From Geitlerinema sp. S16 (GTDB taxonomy: Bacteria; Cyanobacteriota; Cyanobacteriia; Cyanobacteriales; Geitlerinemataceae): a stretch of DNA of 64,000 bases. This document shows positions 1-9,129 of this stretch, piece after piece. The notes beneath the pieces are model-generated. The model made no database searches. It was given only the letters and a program-made list of their open reading frames with translations, and had not been told where the DNA came from. Position numbers and translations under genes: made by a program. Each line of letters starts with the position of its first letter. Position 1 is the first letter of the stretch. The DNA lies in contig JAABST010000010.1 in NCBI GenBank assembly GCA_011390275.1, forward strand, positions 42,208 to 106,207. The letters run 5' to 3'.

Positions 1-2519
1 ATGCGGCCAATTACCTGATCGATCGCGCGGTCTTGGGCAGCAGTCTTTTCGATCCGTTCGCTTTGTTCACGCAGTTGTGCCAAGGTTTCCGCCTGTTGCA
101 GCGCCACACCAAGCTGATCGGAAATACGAACCAGTAACCCGACTTCATCGTCATCCCAATCGCGCGGTTTGTCGTTCTGGTAGGCGGCCAAAATGCCCCA
201 CAGTTCCGACCCTTGGAAGATCGGCACAAGCGTATAGGCTCGCGCTTCAAACTGTTCGAGCAGCTCGACGTGACAGGGATCGTGACCTTCGGTATAGATA
301 TCGGAAACGGCGTAGGTGTCGCGATCGGCGTAGCGTCCGCCTTGGTTTTCTTCGAGATAGGTATCTTTCCAAACCCGTTGGACATTCGGACCCACCAGCT
401 TGACCCAGCCATCGGCCACGGATTCGGCGACAAACTCACCGCTGTAGTCCGGGTTGAATTTGTAGACCGAGACCCGATCGCATTTCAGTAGCGATCGCAC
501 TTCGCGCGTCGTCGTCCCGAAAATCGTCTCAATATCGAAGGATTCGCGAATCCGGGCGATCACCTGACCCACGGCGCGATCGCGAACCGCTGATTGCTCG
601 ATGCGCTCACTTTGGCTACGCAACTGCCCCAGGGTTTCCGCCTGCTTGAGCGCCACACCAAGCTGATCCCCAATCCGGGCGAGCAAACTGACTTCGGCCT
701 CTTCCCAATCGCGCGGCCCATCATTCTGGTACGCTGCGAGAATGCCCCACAGATCCTCCCCCTGGAAAATCGGCACGAGCATATAGGCTCGCGCTTCAAA
801 CTGTTCGAGCAGCTCGACGTGACAGGGATCATGACCTTCAGTGTAAATATCCGACACCGCATAGGTTTCGCGCAGGGCGTAGCGTCCGCCTTGGTTTTCT
901 TCCAGATACGTATCTTTCCAAACGCGCTGGACATTCGGCCCGACCAAAGCGCCCCAGCCCTGAGTGACGGATTCCGCCACAAACTCGCCGCTAAAATCGG
1001 GGTTGAATTTGTAGACCGAAACCCGATCGCATTTCAGTAGCGATCGAACTTCCCGCGTAGTTGTATTGAAAATCTCATTGAGGTCAAGCGACTGACGAAT
1101 CCGGCTCATCACCTGAGCAAACGTTTGATCCCGTTCAGCCGCCTTCTCGACTCGTATTGACTGCAACTGCATCTGGCGAACGGTTTCCGCCTGCTGGAGC
1201 GCGAGGCTTAACTGGTCGGCAATGCGTTGTAACAGCGTGACTTCGGCTTGTTCCCACTGTCGTGGCGCACCATTTTGGTAGGCCGCGAGGATGCCCCACA
1301 GGGTTTCCCCTTGGAACATCGGTACGAGCATGTACGCCCGCGCTTCAAACTGCTCTAGCAGTTCGATATGGCAGGGATCATGTCCCTCGGTATAGATATC
1401 GTCAACGGCGTAGGTTTCATGTTCGGCGTACCGTCCGCCCTGATTCTCTTCGAGATAGGTATCTTTCCAGACGCGCTGAACATTGGGACCCACCAGCTCA
1501 ACCCAGCCCGGTGCAACGGATTCGGCCACAAACTGGCCGCTGTAATCGGGGTTGAATTTGTAAACGGAAATCCGATCGCAATTCAGCAACATCCGCACTT
1601 CGCGGGTCGTCGTTGCAAAAATTTCGTCAATATCGAGGGATTGGCGCACACGTTCAATCACGCGCGAGACGCCATTATCACGATCCTGGCCACGCCCAAG
1701 CGCTTCACGCAAATCGACCAAGGCGGCTTCGACCTTGGCTTGCGAGTCCAGCACCGCACGATCGAGATCAAACTGCTGCATCAGCACCGTCATCTCCGTC
1801 ACCACCTGACGCAAAAAGATGATCTCACGCTCCGCCCACTGATACGAGCGATCGCACTGCTGCACCGACAGCAAACCCCAAAAGGTATCCCCTAAACAAA
1901 TCGGTACATTCAGGCTGGCTTTCACCTGATAGCGTTCGAGGATTTGGCGCTGATAGGGCGTCAGATTGGTACGTTCGGTATCCGCGATCGAGACGAACGG
2001 ATGGGTTAAATAATCGTCCGGCGTATCAAACCCAAACCCCGTCAGGTGAATCGTTGTGCCTTGGGTCGGCGTCCAGCCCCGCGCCAAGGATTCCGCAACC
2101 ACCAGGCCGGTATAGTCCGAAAATTCATCGCTCTCGCTGACGGTGACATCCGCTGTATCAGGGTCACTGGCTCGACGACCGCCCTTGCCGTTACCGCTTC
2201 CATTCCCGAACCCCACGCCGCTGGTATTGCGCGAACTGTAGAGGTAGGACGCCACCGATTGCCCGTCATGGGGTTGCATCAAACCGGCTGGCATCGACGG
2301 CGCCATCAAGCGATCGATCTGTGGCTCCAAAAACCGCAGCATCAAGACGCGATCGACCTGTAAACTTTGGCGGATCTGAATCGCCGTCATCTTCAATAAA
2401 TCTTCCGGAGTTTTGGCGCTGCGCATCTGTTCAGCAACGCTCGTTACCTGCTGACGCAGCTCCTTGAGGGACTGCTCGAAGGTTGATATTTCTCGGGACG
2501 ATAACTCTTGAGGGGCCAT
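1..2519 (-). CDS. pixJ: PixJ/TaxD-like phototaxis receptor with tandem cyanobacteriochrome GAF domains (partial, runs off the left edge)
   Basis: One stop-free frame of 839 codons runs from the ATG at 2519 to the window edge. No membrane segment is visible at the N-terminus. Residues about 30-260 look like a GAF domain without a bilin cysteine. Three further GAF domains follow, 183 residues apart, each carrying WKDTYLEENQGGRY and GHDPCH(V/I)ELLEQFEARAY; the Cys-His pairs are at residues 383, 566 and 749. This is the signature of red/green-type cyanobacteriochromes such as Anabaena AnPixJ. Coiled linkers join the GAFs. The methyl-accepting signalling domain expected in this family would lie outside the window and is inferred only. 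The gene is last in a pixG-H-I-J-like operon, so a role in phototaxis or twitching motility is likely. The spectral type cannot be read from sequence with certainty. Confidence 0.85.
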   Translation of the reverse strand, partial: MAPQELSSREISTFEQSLKELRQQVTSVAEQMRSAKTPEDLLKMTAIQIRQSLQVDRVLMLRFLEPQIDRLMAPSMPAGLMQPHDGQSVASYLYSSRNTSGVGFGNGSGNGKGGRRASDPDTADVTVSESDEFSDYTGLVVAESLARGWTPTQGTTIHLTGFGFDTPDDYLTHPFVSIADTERTNLTPYQRQILERYQVKASLNVPICLGDTFWGLLSVQQCDRSYQWAEREIIFLRQVVTEMTVLMQQFDLDRAVLDSQAKVEAALVDLREALGRGQDRDNGVSRVIERVRQSLDIDEIFATTTREVRMLLNCDRISVYKFNPDYSGQFVAESVAPGWVELVGPNVQRVWKDTYLEENQGGRYAEHETYAVDDIYTEGHDPCHIELLEQFEARAYMLVPMFQGETLWGILAAYQNGAPRQWEQAEVTLLQRIADQLSLALQQAETVRQMQLQSIRVEKAAERDQTFAQVMSRIRQSLDLNEIFNTTTREVRSLLKCDRVSVYKFNPDFSGEFVAESVTQGWGALVGPNVQRVWKDTYLEENQGGRYALRETYAVSDIYTEGHDPCHVELLEQFEARAYMLVPIFQGEDLWGILAAYQNDGPRDWEEAEVSLLARIGDQLGVALKQAETLGQLRSQSERIEQSAVRDRAVGQVIARIRESFDIETIFGTTTREVRSLLKCDRVSVYKFNPDYSGEFVAESVADGWVKLVGPNVQRVWKDTYLEENQGGRYADRDTYAVSDIYTEGHDPCHVELLEQFEARAYTLVPIFQGSELWGILAAYQNDKPRDWDDDEVGLLVRISDQLGVALQQAETLAQLREQSERIEKTAAQDRAIDQVIGR
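2..1648 (-). repeat. Three tandem 549-bp in-frame repeats encoding bilin-binding GAF units
   Basis: Matching landmarks (the GTTGAATTTGTA(G/A)AC segment) fall at about 462, 1011 and 1560, giving an exact 549-bp (183-codon) period. The two left-hand units share long identical DNA runs, for example around the Cys-His codons at 273 and 822, which points to recent duplication or gene conversion. The unit includes the GAF domain plus its coiled linker. More units may lie beyond the left edge. Confidence 0.85.
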
Positions 2520-2830
2520 GTTAACGATCTCCTGCGGAATGACGGAGGGTCTGGAGTGAGTGAGGCAGTGAAACGAACGGACGAAAAACGGAGGGATTAA
2601 ACCGGCTTATGCGGGTTTATGGGGATTTGTGCGGATTGTGCAAATTGAGGCAAACTGCAAGCTGCAAAGTTGAGGCAAACTGCAAACTTAGGCGAAGAGC
2701 GGTGGGCTAAGCCCCCGAGAAACCATTAAACGGCAGCACATATCGATGAAGCGTGAAGAAATAAAAATCAAAGCGATCGCCATGAGCTGAAGTTCATACA
2801 AGACAGCCCATCCGAGACGTAAGAGACGAC
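2520..2830. other. Intergenic gap between cheW-like gene and receptor gene
   Basis: No convincing gene is visible. It contains a short direct repeat, TTGAGGCAAACTGCAA, at about 2645 and 2669. It may carry a promoter for the receptor gene, but no clear -35/-10 pair is seen. Confidence 0.4.
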
Positions 2831-3427
2831 CTAGAGACCCTGCTGTAAAACTTGAAAAATAGACGGCACATCGATCGCGATCGAAATCTCGTTGCTTTCA
2901 TCGATAAAATAGCCCGACAAAAACGGCAACACACTGGCGGGGAAAAGCTGCGGGTCTGGCTCCTGTTGCTGCTGTAAGTTGTAGACCTCCAAGTCCAGTA
3001 CCTGAGGCACCACAAAGCCGATCATCTGCTCACCTTGCTCGATCGCGATCGCGATCGCCGTGTCGGGCGGACGTTTCCCGGCAAATAACGACGGAAACCC
3101 GATCGCTTCACCCAGATCGACGATCCACAACATCTCCCCACGCCAGTTATACACACCCAATACACAGTCGCGCATCTGTGGCACCGGCAACACCTCCGGC
3201 ACACGTATCGTCACGATTTCCGAGATCGTCTCCACCGGAATTAACGCCCGATCGCCTTGACGCAGCAAAAACTGTAAAAACTTTTGAACAACCTGCGGGT
3301 TATCGACCACAGAGGTATTGTAGGCAACCGTTGCGGCTCTCGATGTAGCCAATAAACCAGGCGGATCACGACGAGGAGAAAACCCCGAGGAATCAGACTG
3401 GCGATTCGGAAAAGACGCGAAAGACAT
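2831..3427 (-). CDS. pixI: CheW-type adaptor (PixI/PilI-like)
   Basis: This 198-residue protein has a CheW-like fold over residues about 45-195. It shows the family pattern of a strand with FLLRQGDRALIPVETISEI, then LPVPQMRDCVLGVYNWRGE with a hydrophobic IVDLGEAIGF, and a C-terminal segment with IDVPSIFQVLQ. The first 40 residues are a Ser/Arg-rich extension. CheW proteins couple receptors to the CheA kinase under the membrane. It sits between the CheY-like regulator upstream and the GAF receptor downstream on the same strand, as PixI does in Synechocystis. PilI is the alternative name if this is the pilus cluster. The family call is solid; the paralogue assignment rests on gene order. Confidence 0.85.
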   Translation of the reverse strand: MSFASFPNRQSDSSGFSPRRDPPGLLATSRAATVAYNTSVVDNPQVVQKFLQFLLRQGDRALIPVETISEIVTIRVPEVLPVPQMRDCVLGVYNWRGEMLWIVDLGEAIGFPSLFAGKRPPDTAIAIAIEQGEQMIGFVVPQVLDLEVYNLQQQQEPDPQLFPASVLPFLSGYFIDESNEISIAIDVPSIFQVLQQGL

Positions 3428-3709
3428 GGTGCAAAGGGTGCGAACTGAGCGCAGTCATTCTGTGAATAGTCGTGCTGTGGGAAAAGTGAGTGAGTTGGGT
3501 GAGCTTGATGGGCTTGATCAGCTTTGAAGCAGACTCAGGAACATCAACGATCGAGCAATACCACGACGAAGGGGGCAGGAGACGCTTCTGGTCAGGCACG
3601 TCTAGGCATTCTCGGGTCTTTGCTCGGAACACGATCCCGAGCCGAAGCCGAAGCCTAAAGCGAAGTCGATATCGATAACCCTGCCACAGGCAAGCCCGCC
3701 CCTCCAAAG

Positions 3710-4072
3710 TTAACCGAGCAACTGTTTTAACGTCGTCGTTAACTCAGACTCATCAACAGGTTTCGTGAGATAAGCATCTGCCCCAAGCATATTTCCCCAG
3801 GTCTTATCAACATCTGTCCCCTTACTCGAACAAATCATGACCGGAATCGCCTTGGTCGTATCACTGCCTTTCAGCTCGCGACAAATCTCAAAGCCACTCT
3901 GCCCCGGCAAAATTACGTCAAGAACGATTAGGTCAGGCTTCTTACCGTCAAGATACGTAAACGCCTCATCACGACTCCCCACATTAGCGACAGTATGGCC
4001 AGCTTTTTTAAGAAAACGATTGATTCGTTCACGATCCGTTTGTCCGTCTTCGACGACTAACACAGTTCCCAT
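3710..4072 (-). CDS. pixH: CheY-like single-domain response regulator (PixH/PilH-like)
   Basis: This 120-residue receiver domain starts at the ATG that gives MGTVLVVEDGQTD; the frame is open to an upstream ATG at 4087 (five more residues), which fits the family less well. The acidic pair follows VLVV, the phospho-acceptor Asp is in LIVLDVILPG, the Thr/Ser switch position lies in PVMICSSKG, and the conserved Lys is in LTKPVDE. There is no output domain. In pix/pil clusters the H protein is the CheY partner of the PatA-type regulator. It lies 400 bp from the PatA-type gene upstream and 282 bp from the CheW gene downstream. Confidence 0.88.
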   Translation of the reverse strand: MGTVLVVEDGQTDRERINRFLKKAGHTVANVGSRDEAFTYLDGKKPDLIVLDVILPGQSGFEICRELKGSDTTKAIPVMICSSKGTDVDKTWGNMLGADAYLTKPVDESELTTTLKQLLG

Positions 4073-4472
4073 CCTAAAAAACCCCAAAAATCTAAAGCAA
4101 AATCGAACTTAGGACGATATCCCCACGCAGAAACAGAGATCATAAAAAACGTGTTTCTTGCGAATGGTTTAGTCTTGCTTTCGGGGAAAGCACAAACAGC
4201 ATTTTTCGCTCTAGATTAACCATGATCGGTATCCAGAACGCCCGAAATTGTTCCTACCTAAGGCTAACAAAAAAAACTGTATCTCTCACTTATGGAATGA
4301 TTGCAGTTCTTTACGTGGTGTTACAGTTCTGCGATCAGATCGGCAAAGCGTGAAGCCCCGCCCCTAAGCCTGCTGAATCTGTCGTACACTACAACCCATT
4401 ATTTAATTGATTTGCTTGATTGATTTGTTTGATTCGGCATAAACGGATCTCAATCCTTGAAGCCGACCCAAC
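4073..4472. other. Intergenic gap between patA-type and cheY-type genes
   Basis: The gap is AT-richer than its flanks, with runs of T and A. No ORF, tRNA or clear terminator can be supported. A promoter for the downstream cheY-cheW-receptor genes could sit here. Confidence 0.35.
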
Positions 4473-5657
4473 CTAGATGACCGGTGTCTCCGCCGCCTGA
4501 AGTAGACGCTCGATCGTCGATAGCACCTTGCTTTTATCCACGGGCTTACTCAGAAAGTCAGACGCTTTCACCATCTTGGCTCGAACCCGATCCACCACCC
4601 CGTCATTCCCCGTCAAAATGACGATCGGTGTCGTCTCAAACACGGACATGCGCCGTAGCTGTGTACAGACCTCATAACCATTCGCCACCGGCATCACCAA
4701 ATCGAGAAAAATCATATTGGGATGTTTCTCCAGCAACACTGGCAGCGCTCGCACGGAGTCGGTAACACCAATAAAACGATATCCCGCCTCCGTGATAATT
4801 TGCTTCATCAGCGCACAAACCTGCGGGCTGTCGTCGATACAGGCGATTAAGGACTGGCGACGATCTTCGGCGCTGGGGATTGTTGAAACTTCGGCGATCG
4901 GCGGCTGTGGGCGAGGAATATCAGGCGCAGGCACGACCGAAATCCACCCCTTTCGGATGTAAGCCAAGAGCGATCTTGACAGGCGCACCAAATCAATTTT
5001 CATGATCAACGACAGTTCGCGCAATGAAGTCCGCCCATCAATACGCTTCATTAACTGCTGAAACACCTTCTCTGGGATATTGGCTTTCAAGGCAGTGCGA
5101 TCGGCGATCGACGGGATCGCATCCGGATCAATCCCGGCGAGTTTAGAGTCATTCCACGCATGGAACATCGCCTGTGCTTTTTTGATCAAAGCAACAACAT
5201 TGAGCGCCACAAGCTGCATTCGCAACATGTTGAGCGCTTCATGTTTGAGCAATTTAAACTGGAGCGCCCCCTGCTGTTCGTGGCGCATGATGTCAAACAT
5301 ACAATCGACGATCGTCTCCTTGATCGCCGCTCCAGTTTGTTCCATCGAAATCACTTTGCGTTTTTCGAGCACCCACAAAACCTGATAGTCCCACGCAAAA
5401 AACTTATCGGCTTCACGCACAATCAGGTTTTTAAAGTCCAGTTCTGGACAGGCACTGAGAAGGTGATAGCGCAGCGCCCGAACATTGCGATCGTGGTGAG
5501 TCGCCCACAGGATGCGACCCACACAAAAATAAATGCTCCAGCGCTCACCATTAGTGGCTTGGATATCGAGCTGTCCGGTCAGTTGTTTTTTGGCCTGTTG
5601 AACAAGTCTTGCAATGAAAATACTCGCGTGTTGCTTAGGTTCGACAGCTACAGTCAT
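4473..5657 (-). CDS. pixG: PatA-family response regulator (PATAN domain + receiver; PixG/PilG-like)
   Basis: The protein has 394 residues. Residues about 8-230 match the PATAN (DUF4388) region of PatA-type regulators, including the segment IYFCVGRILWATH and a downstream helical part rich in hydrophobic residues. Residues about 268-390 form a receiver domain: the acidic pair is in IACIDDSPQV, the phospho-acceptor Asp in MIFLDLVMP, the Thr in IVILTGNDG, and the Lys in FLSKPVDK. PatA-type regulators act in cyanobacterial phototaxis, twitching motility and heterocyst patterning. It is the first gene of the cluster here, matching pixG. Which chemosensory paralogue this is cannot be settled without the CheA gene, which is outside the window. 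Confidence 0.88.
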   Translation of the reverse strand: MTVAVEPKQHASIFIARLVQQAKKQLTGQLDIQATNGERWSIYFCVGRILWATHHDRNVRALRYHLLSACPELDFKNLIVREADKFFAWDYQVLWVLEKRKVISMEQTGAAIKETIVDCMFDIMRHEQQGALQFKLLKHEALNMLRMQLVALNVVALIKKAQAMFHAWNDSKLAGIDPDAIPSIADRTALKANIPEKVFQQLMKRIDGRTSLRELSLIMKIDLVRLSRSLLAYIRKGWISVVPAPDIPRPQPPIAEVSTIPSAEDRRQSLIACIDDSPQVCALMKQIITEAGYRFIGVTDSVRALPVLLEKHPNMIFLDLVMPVANGYEVCTQLRRMSVFETTPIVILTGNDGVVDRVRAKMVKASDFLSKPVDKSKVLSTIERLLQAAETPVI

Positions 5658-6369
5658 GTGAAATTCCTTCGCCTTGCCTCGTTACCAGTGTTAGATTCTC
5701 TAAGATTAACGCGGGTGTTACTGAATAGTGCTCCTTAAAGCATACCTAGACCAGTATCAATACACAGATCGCGTAACCATATTGTTTTTTTACAAGCTAG
5801 ACGCTTGCACCACACGGACTCTAATTCGTCAAAGAATTAGCAGAATTCCCGTGAGTAGTCCGTACTTTGATTTAGAGATCCTCTTAAAGTCTCGTGATTT
5901 ACGTTTAGTTAAGAGGGCTTACTGCTACGATGTTATGCGAACCAATAGCACATGTGTCCAAAAAAAACGATAATCACAATCTGTAAGCTGGAGTTTCATT
6001 TAAGTTCAGGATCATAAAAAATGAGCTTTCAAGCTATGTTTATATATCTGTCATTCAGCAGATAAACGAGTAAATTGGAAGTCTTTCTGGTCTTGTCATA
6101 TGGCGTTAAGTCAATCATTTTTTTCATTCAGCGAAACATCTCGCTCTTAGGAGTTACCCAGACAATGAAGAGTCTCGGGGGGTGAAATTCTTGAGGGGGA
6201 TAGACAGACCCTTTAGATGCTCCCATCAATATACAAAGCATTAAAGACTAAAACCGTAATGTTTGAAAAATCTATTTGCCTCCTGAGGGACAATATTCGA
6301 GATTTTAGATGTATCGGTTTGATCTCAATTATTACCTTTGATGCTCTGATCATATCTTCTCCACCGACA
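5658..6369. other. AT-rich 0.7-kb gap upstream of the chemosensory operon
   Basis: The base composition is clearly more AT-rich than the neighbouring genes. Two short open frames (5728-5973 and 6217-6483, both plus) have no recognisable motif, no good ribosome-binding site and cysteine-rich, unlikely compositions. I see no convincing gene. The segment just upstream of 5657 should hold the operon promoter. Confidence 0.4.
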
Positions 6370-6669
6370 TCAGTTACAAAAAGCCAAGAAAGTCAATATT
6401 TCCAGGAGTTTAGATCGGCAAAATGCGTTACAAACCTTTATGGATTTGTATTGCAAAATCTCCCCGAAATTGCTAGCAGTTAGGGACTGTGAATTGAGAG
6501 AGAAAACCACGTTTAAGATGGGACAAGAACGACAAGATTTGATGTGACCGTCATTCTTGAAGCACTCTCTAAAGCCTTCCCAAAGCATTAACTTAAGACA
6601 ATCGTAATTCTCGGCAAAGTCGGTGGCCTAGAGGTCATTAAAATATCTGCGTAGGTTACTGAGAAAAGA
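6370..6669 (-). pseudogene. Decayed coding fragment of unknown family
   Basis: A minus-strand frame reads through from about 6669 to the stop at 6370, but is broken by an in-frame TAG at 6630-6628. On both sides of that stop the translation looks protein-like: SNLRRYFNDL before, then ATDFAENYDCLKLMLWEGF after. The surviving 72-codon ATG frame starts at 6588. I do not recognise the family; the Lys/Arg/Cys-rich composition would fit the end of a mobile-element protein, but that is a guess. The fragment lies in an AT-rich, gene-poor segment. Confidence 0.4.
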
Positions 6670-6677
6670 ACGTAATA

Positions 6678-7319
6678 TTACGCACTTTGCTGCTGTTGCA
6701 GTGAGTGCATATGTTCAAAGAGTTTCCAGCAATACTGCTCGGACAACCCACAGGTTACGGCTCCGCGTAGAACCACATTGAAATACCAATCATTCGGAGC
6801 AAGTTCACGCGGTAGCTTATCGACAACGCTGTAGGTTCGGACGCTGGTATAGACCCGATCGCGGCAACTGACCTCAATCGTATCGCGCTGGTAGCCACGG
6901 GTCGGAATTTCTTCGCGTTCGTCAAGACGATCGCTTAATCGCCAAGGCAAGCGATATAACACGCCCTCCACGTGACTGGAGCGATCGGCGACGATATCGA
7001 GGACGCCGCAGTCGCGGTGTTGCGATCGACGGTTGAAGGCGAGGCGGTAGCGATCGAGGCGAGCTGTGCCGATGACGTAATCGCGGGTGTTTTCGCCAAG
7101 GGTGCGCTGCAAATCGACCGGACACATGCAACTGCCGTAGGCGAAGTAGTAAAACGTCGGTTCTACGGCTGGCAGGATATCGCTATCGTGTCGATCGGTG
7201 CAGGAGCAGTTCGCGGGATTTTTTCGGCTATCTGGAGGTGCGTGATGGGGGAGGGCGATCGTGGACGGAGCAGGGTGTTCACTGGGTTGAGTCAGGTGAA
7301 AATGCGATCTTCCTGTCAT
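6678..7319 (-). CDS. Gamma-glutamylcyclotransferase-like (GGCT/AIG2 superfamily) protein
   Basis: The protein has 213 residues. The family core begins near residue 55 with FYYFAYGSCM, the YGS glycine-rich substrate loop of GGCT-fold enzymes, and continues with GTARLDRYRLAFNRRS, a GVLYRLP strand and RLDEREEIPTRGYQR, which holds candidate acidic catalytic residues and the conserved Tyr. Family members act on gamma-glutamyl amines or peptides, but many cyanobacterial ones are uncharacterised. The first 50 residues are low in order and rich in Pro/His, so the true start may be further in. No operon partner is evident. Confidence 0.75.
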   Translation of the reverse strand: MTGRSHFHLTQPSEHPAPSTIALPHHAPPDSRKNPANCSCTDRHDSDILPAVEPTFYYFAYGSCMCPVDLQRTLGENTRDYVIGTARLDRYRLAFNRRSQHRDCGVLDIVADRSSHVEGVLYRLPWRLSDRLDEREEIPTRGYQRDTIEVSCRDRVYTSVRTYSVVDKLPRELAPNDWYFNVVLRGAVTCGLSEQYCWKLFEHMHSLQQQQSA

Positions 7320-7586
7320 GGTGGGCGTTCCTTCAAACGTGGGTTGCGATGAAGCGGGGAAGCGACTTGGAGAATCGCTGGATATGATGCGTTGTCAGTC
7401 TTCTTGAACCGAAAGCTAGCGCTGAAGTTGCGCCTATAAATACCCTAATATCTTGGCTGATGAATCGGAAATAAAGTTTTGTTTTTGTTTATCCCTTCGT
7501 GTTACGGTTACCTGTCTTTGCGTACACCGTCAGGATGATCGCTATACTCGAATCGAAACGTTAAGCTGAGGGGATGGTGAGCAGAG

Positions 7587-7841
7587 ATGGAGCGTGACAA
7601 AGTGCTGTGGTTGACCAAAGGTGTGGTCAGCTTGTTGTTAGTTGGTGCGGGCTTGTGTGTCTTTGGTGAAGCACTGCTCCAAAAAATGCAGGAGGGGAGA
7701 TGGTTTGGTCTGGGGACTCTGAGTCTTGTGATGATAAATTTTGGACTATGTATGATGTTTGATAGTCATAACCATCAAATTCAATACCAATTGCAACAGC
7801 AATTTCAGCAAACTGAAGCACAAAAAAAGCAGGACAATTAG
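7587..7841 (+). CDS. Small two-helix membrane protein
   Basis: The 84-residue frame starts with an ATG preceded by a purine-rich GAGGGGATGGTGAGCAGAG stretch. Two hydrophobic helices are visible, residues about 11-30 (GVVSLLLVGAGLCVFGEAL) and 41-58 (LGTLSLVMINFGLCMMF). A Gln-rich soluble tail follows, ending QQQFQQTEAQKKQDN. No family was recognised. It stands alone, 270 bp from the divergently transcribed GGCT-like gene. The good start context and clean hydrophobicity pattern support a real gene. Confidence 0.6.
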   Translation: MERDKVLWLTKGVVSLLLVGAGLCVFGEALLQKMQEGRWFGLGTLSLVMINFGLCMMFDSHNHQIQYQLQQQFQQTEAQKKQDN

Positions 7842-7962
7842 GTGCAAAAGATTTGGGTTGTGAGGATTTAATCCCTCGATCCTTGCAATTAATACGAGCT
7901 GAATTTTATCTGGGCTTGACTCAAGATCAGACTATTCAAGATCGTTGATGGGACGATCGAGC

Positions 7963-8655
7963 CTAATCCTGGGTTGAATTGGTAGCCCAGGAAAAAGAGA
8001 GGTCGCCGATCGCGATTTGACCGTCAAAGGCGGAAAACGTGACGCCATAGATCGCCGGAGCCATGACGATGAGGGGATGATTGGCGGGGATGTCGGAGTT
8101 GCTGCCGCAGAGGTTGCCGCTCGGGATGCGCGATCGGGCAATGATTGCGGCATCTTTATTTTTGGCGGACATCGTCATCGGGCGCGAACTGGTGACATAG
8201 GCGGTGAGCGTGGAGATCGGTCGATCGAACTGAATTTCGAGTGCGCCATTGCGAGGGGCGCTGACGATCACGAGTGCGTTTTTGGCCGTGGGGTAGCTGG
8301 GATTTGACGGAACGAGCGCGATCGCGTTGGAAAAATGTAGCCCGAGGTCGGCAAAACGATCGGCGACGTCTTCAAAGCAATGCAGTCGATCGAAGGGAAG
8401 AGTCGTACGCCCAGTGTGCGTGTGCGAAGGTGTCGCATTCGGCGAGGACTCAAGCTGTGGAACTGGTGAACCCGACATCAACATCAAAGAGTTGAGGGGC
8501 GAGCAATCCGGTGATGGGTTGACTGGATTGACTGAGTTGGCCAATGACAGTCGATCGCGAGCCGTAGACCGACTCGCGTTTGCATTTAACCTTGACGGCA
8601 TCCCGGTGCTAAGGGGCGTGGCCGAATCTACATTCGTGGCTGAGGTCGGTGGCAT
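7963..8655 (-). CDS. Putative secreted/surface beta-sandwich protein
   Basis: The 230-residue frame has two parts. Residues 1-95 are Ser/Pro/Asn-rich and look disordered. Residues about 97-228 follow a pattern common in bacterial PEP-CTERM-type and similar secreted proteins: LPFDRLHCFEDVADRFADLG, then LHFSNAIAL, an ITFD-like IQFDRPISTLTAYVT, and a final strand FDGQIAIGDLSFS. I see no clear signal peptide and no PEP-CTERM anchor, so either the start is mis-set or the protein is truncated at its N-terminus. Function unknown. Confidence 0.55.
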   Translation of the reverse strand: MPPTSATNVDSATPLSTGMPSRLNANASRSTARDRLSLANSVNPVNPSPDCSPLNSLMLMSGSPVPQLESSPNATPSHTHTGRTTLPFDRLHCFEDVADRFADLGLHFSNAIALVPSNPSYPTAKNALVIVSAPRNGALEIQFDRPISTLTAYVTSSRPMTMSAKNKDAAIIARSRIPSGNLCGSNSDIPANHPLIVMAPAIYGVTFSAFDGQIAIGDLSFSWATNSTQD

Positions 8656-8874
8656 ATGCAGTTCGGGGTGTAACGTCTACCCTCGTCTGTCTGCAACCCC
8701 ATTGCTGTGACATGTAACCGCGATCGGGGTTGGTGCAAGTTACGGGGAGACGTGAAACAGAACTCGGGCGGAGTGATGGGTCTCACCCCTCATTTCGTTC
8801 AGTATCGTAACAGATCGACTTATTCTTTTCGCTGCTATTGCTACGGTTGACAGGGCAAACGCATACTCAGCAGA

Positions 8875-8972
8875 CCCTCACCCTAAATCCCTCCCAGGAC
8901 GGGAGAGGGACTTTAGATCCTTAAAATCTGGCTCCCCTTCTCCCAAAATGGGAGAAGGGGCTGGGGGATGAG
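8875..8972. repeat. Palindromic G/C-run intergenic element
   Basis: A roughly 100-bp imperfect palindrome of paired C-rich and G-rich blocks. It starts CCCTCACCCTAAATCCCTCC, contains GGGAGAGGGAC and CCCCTTCTCCC/GGGAGAAGGGG, and ends GGGGGATGAGGGG. Elements of this type are, to my knowledge, widespread between genes in cyanobacteria. Only one copy is in the window, so its dispersed nature cannot be shown here. Confidence 0.6.
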
Positions 8973-9129
8973 GGGCAAGTTGCATAAACGGGATGCTCCA
9001 AAAAAATACTCATTCGATTGCCGTTGGGTGCGAAGATGACAATCGATTGCGCTCGTTCGGTTCAGGTTTGCTCCTGATAACGTATCTCGGCTGCGATCCT
9101 TGCTCTCTATTGACTCGACCGATCTCATC

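Noticed and set aside
213..1895. Several plus-strand open frames (for example 1368-1895)
   Set aside because: They are shadows of the continuous minus-strand receptor frame and repeat with its 549-bp period.
5728..6483. Two short plus-strand frames in the AT-rich gap
   Set aside because: Poor start context, unlikely composition and no recognisable motif.
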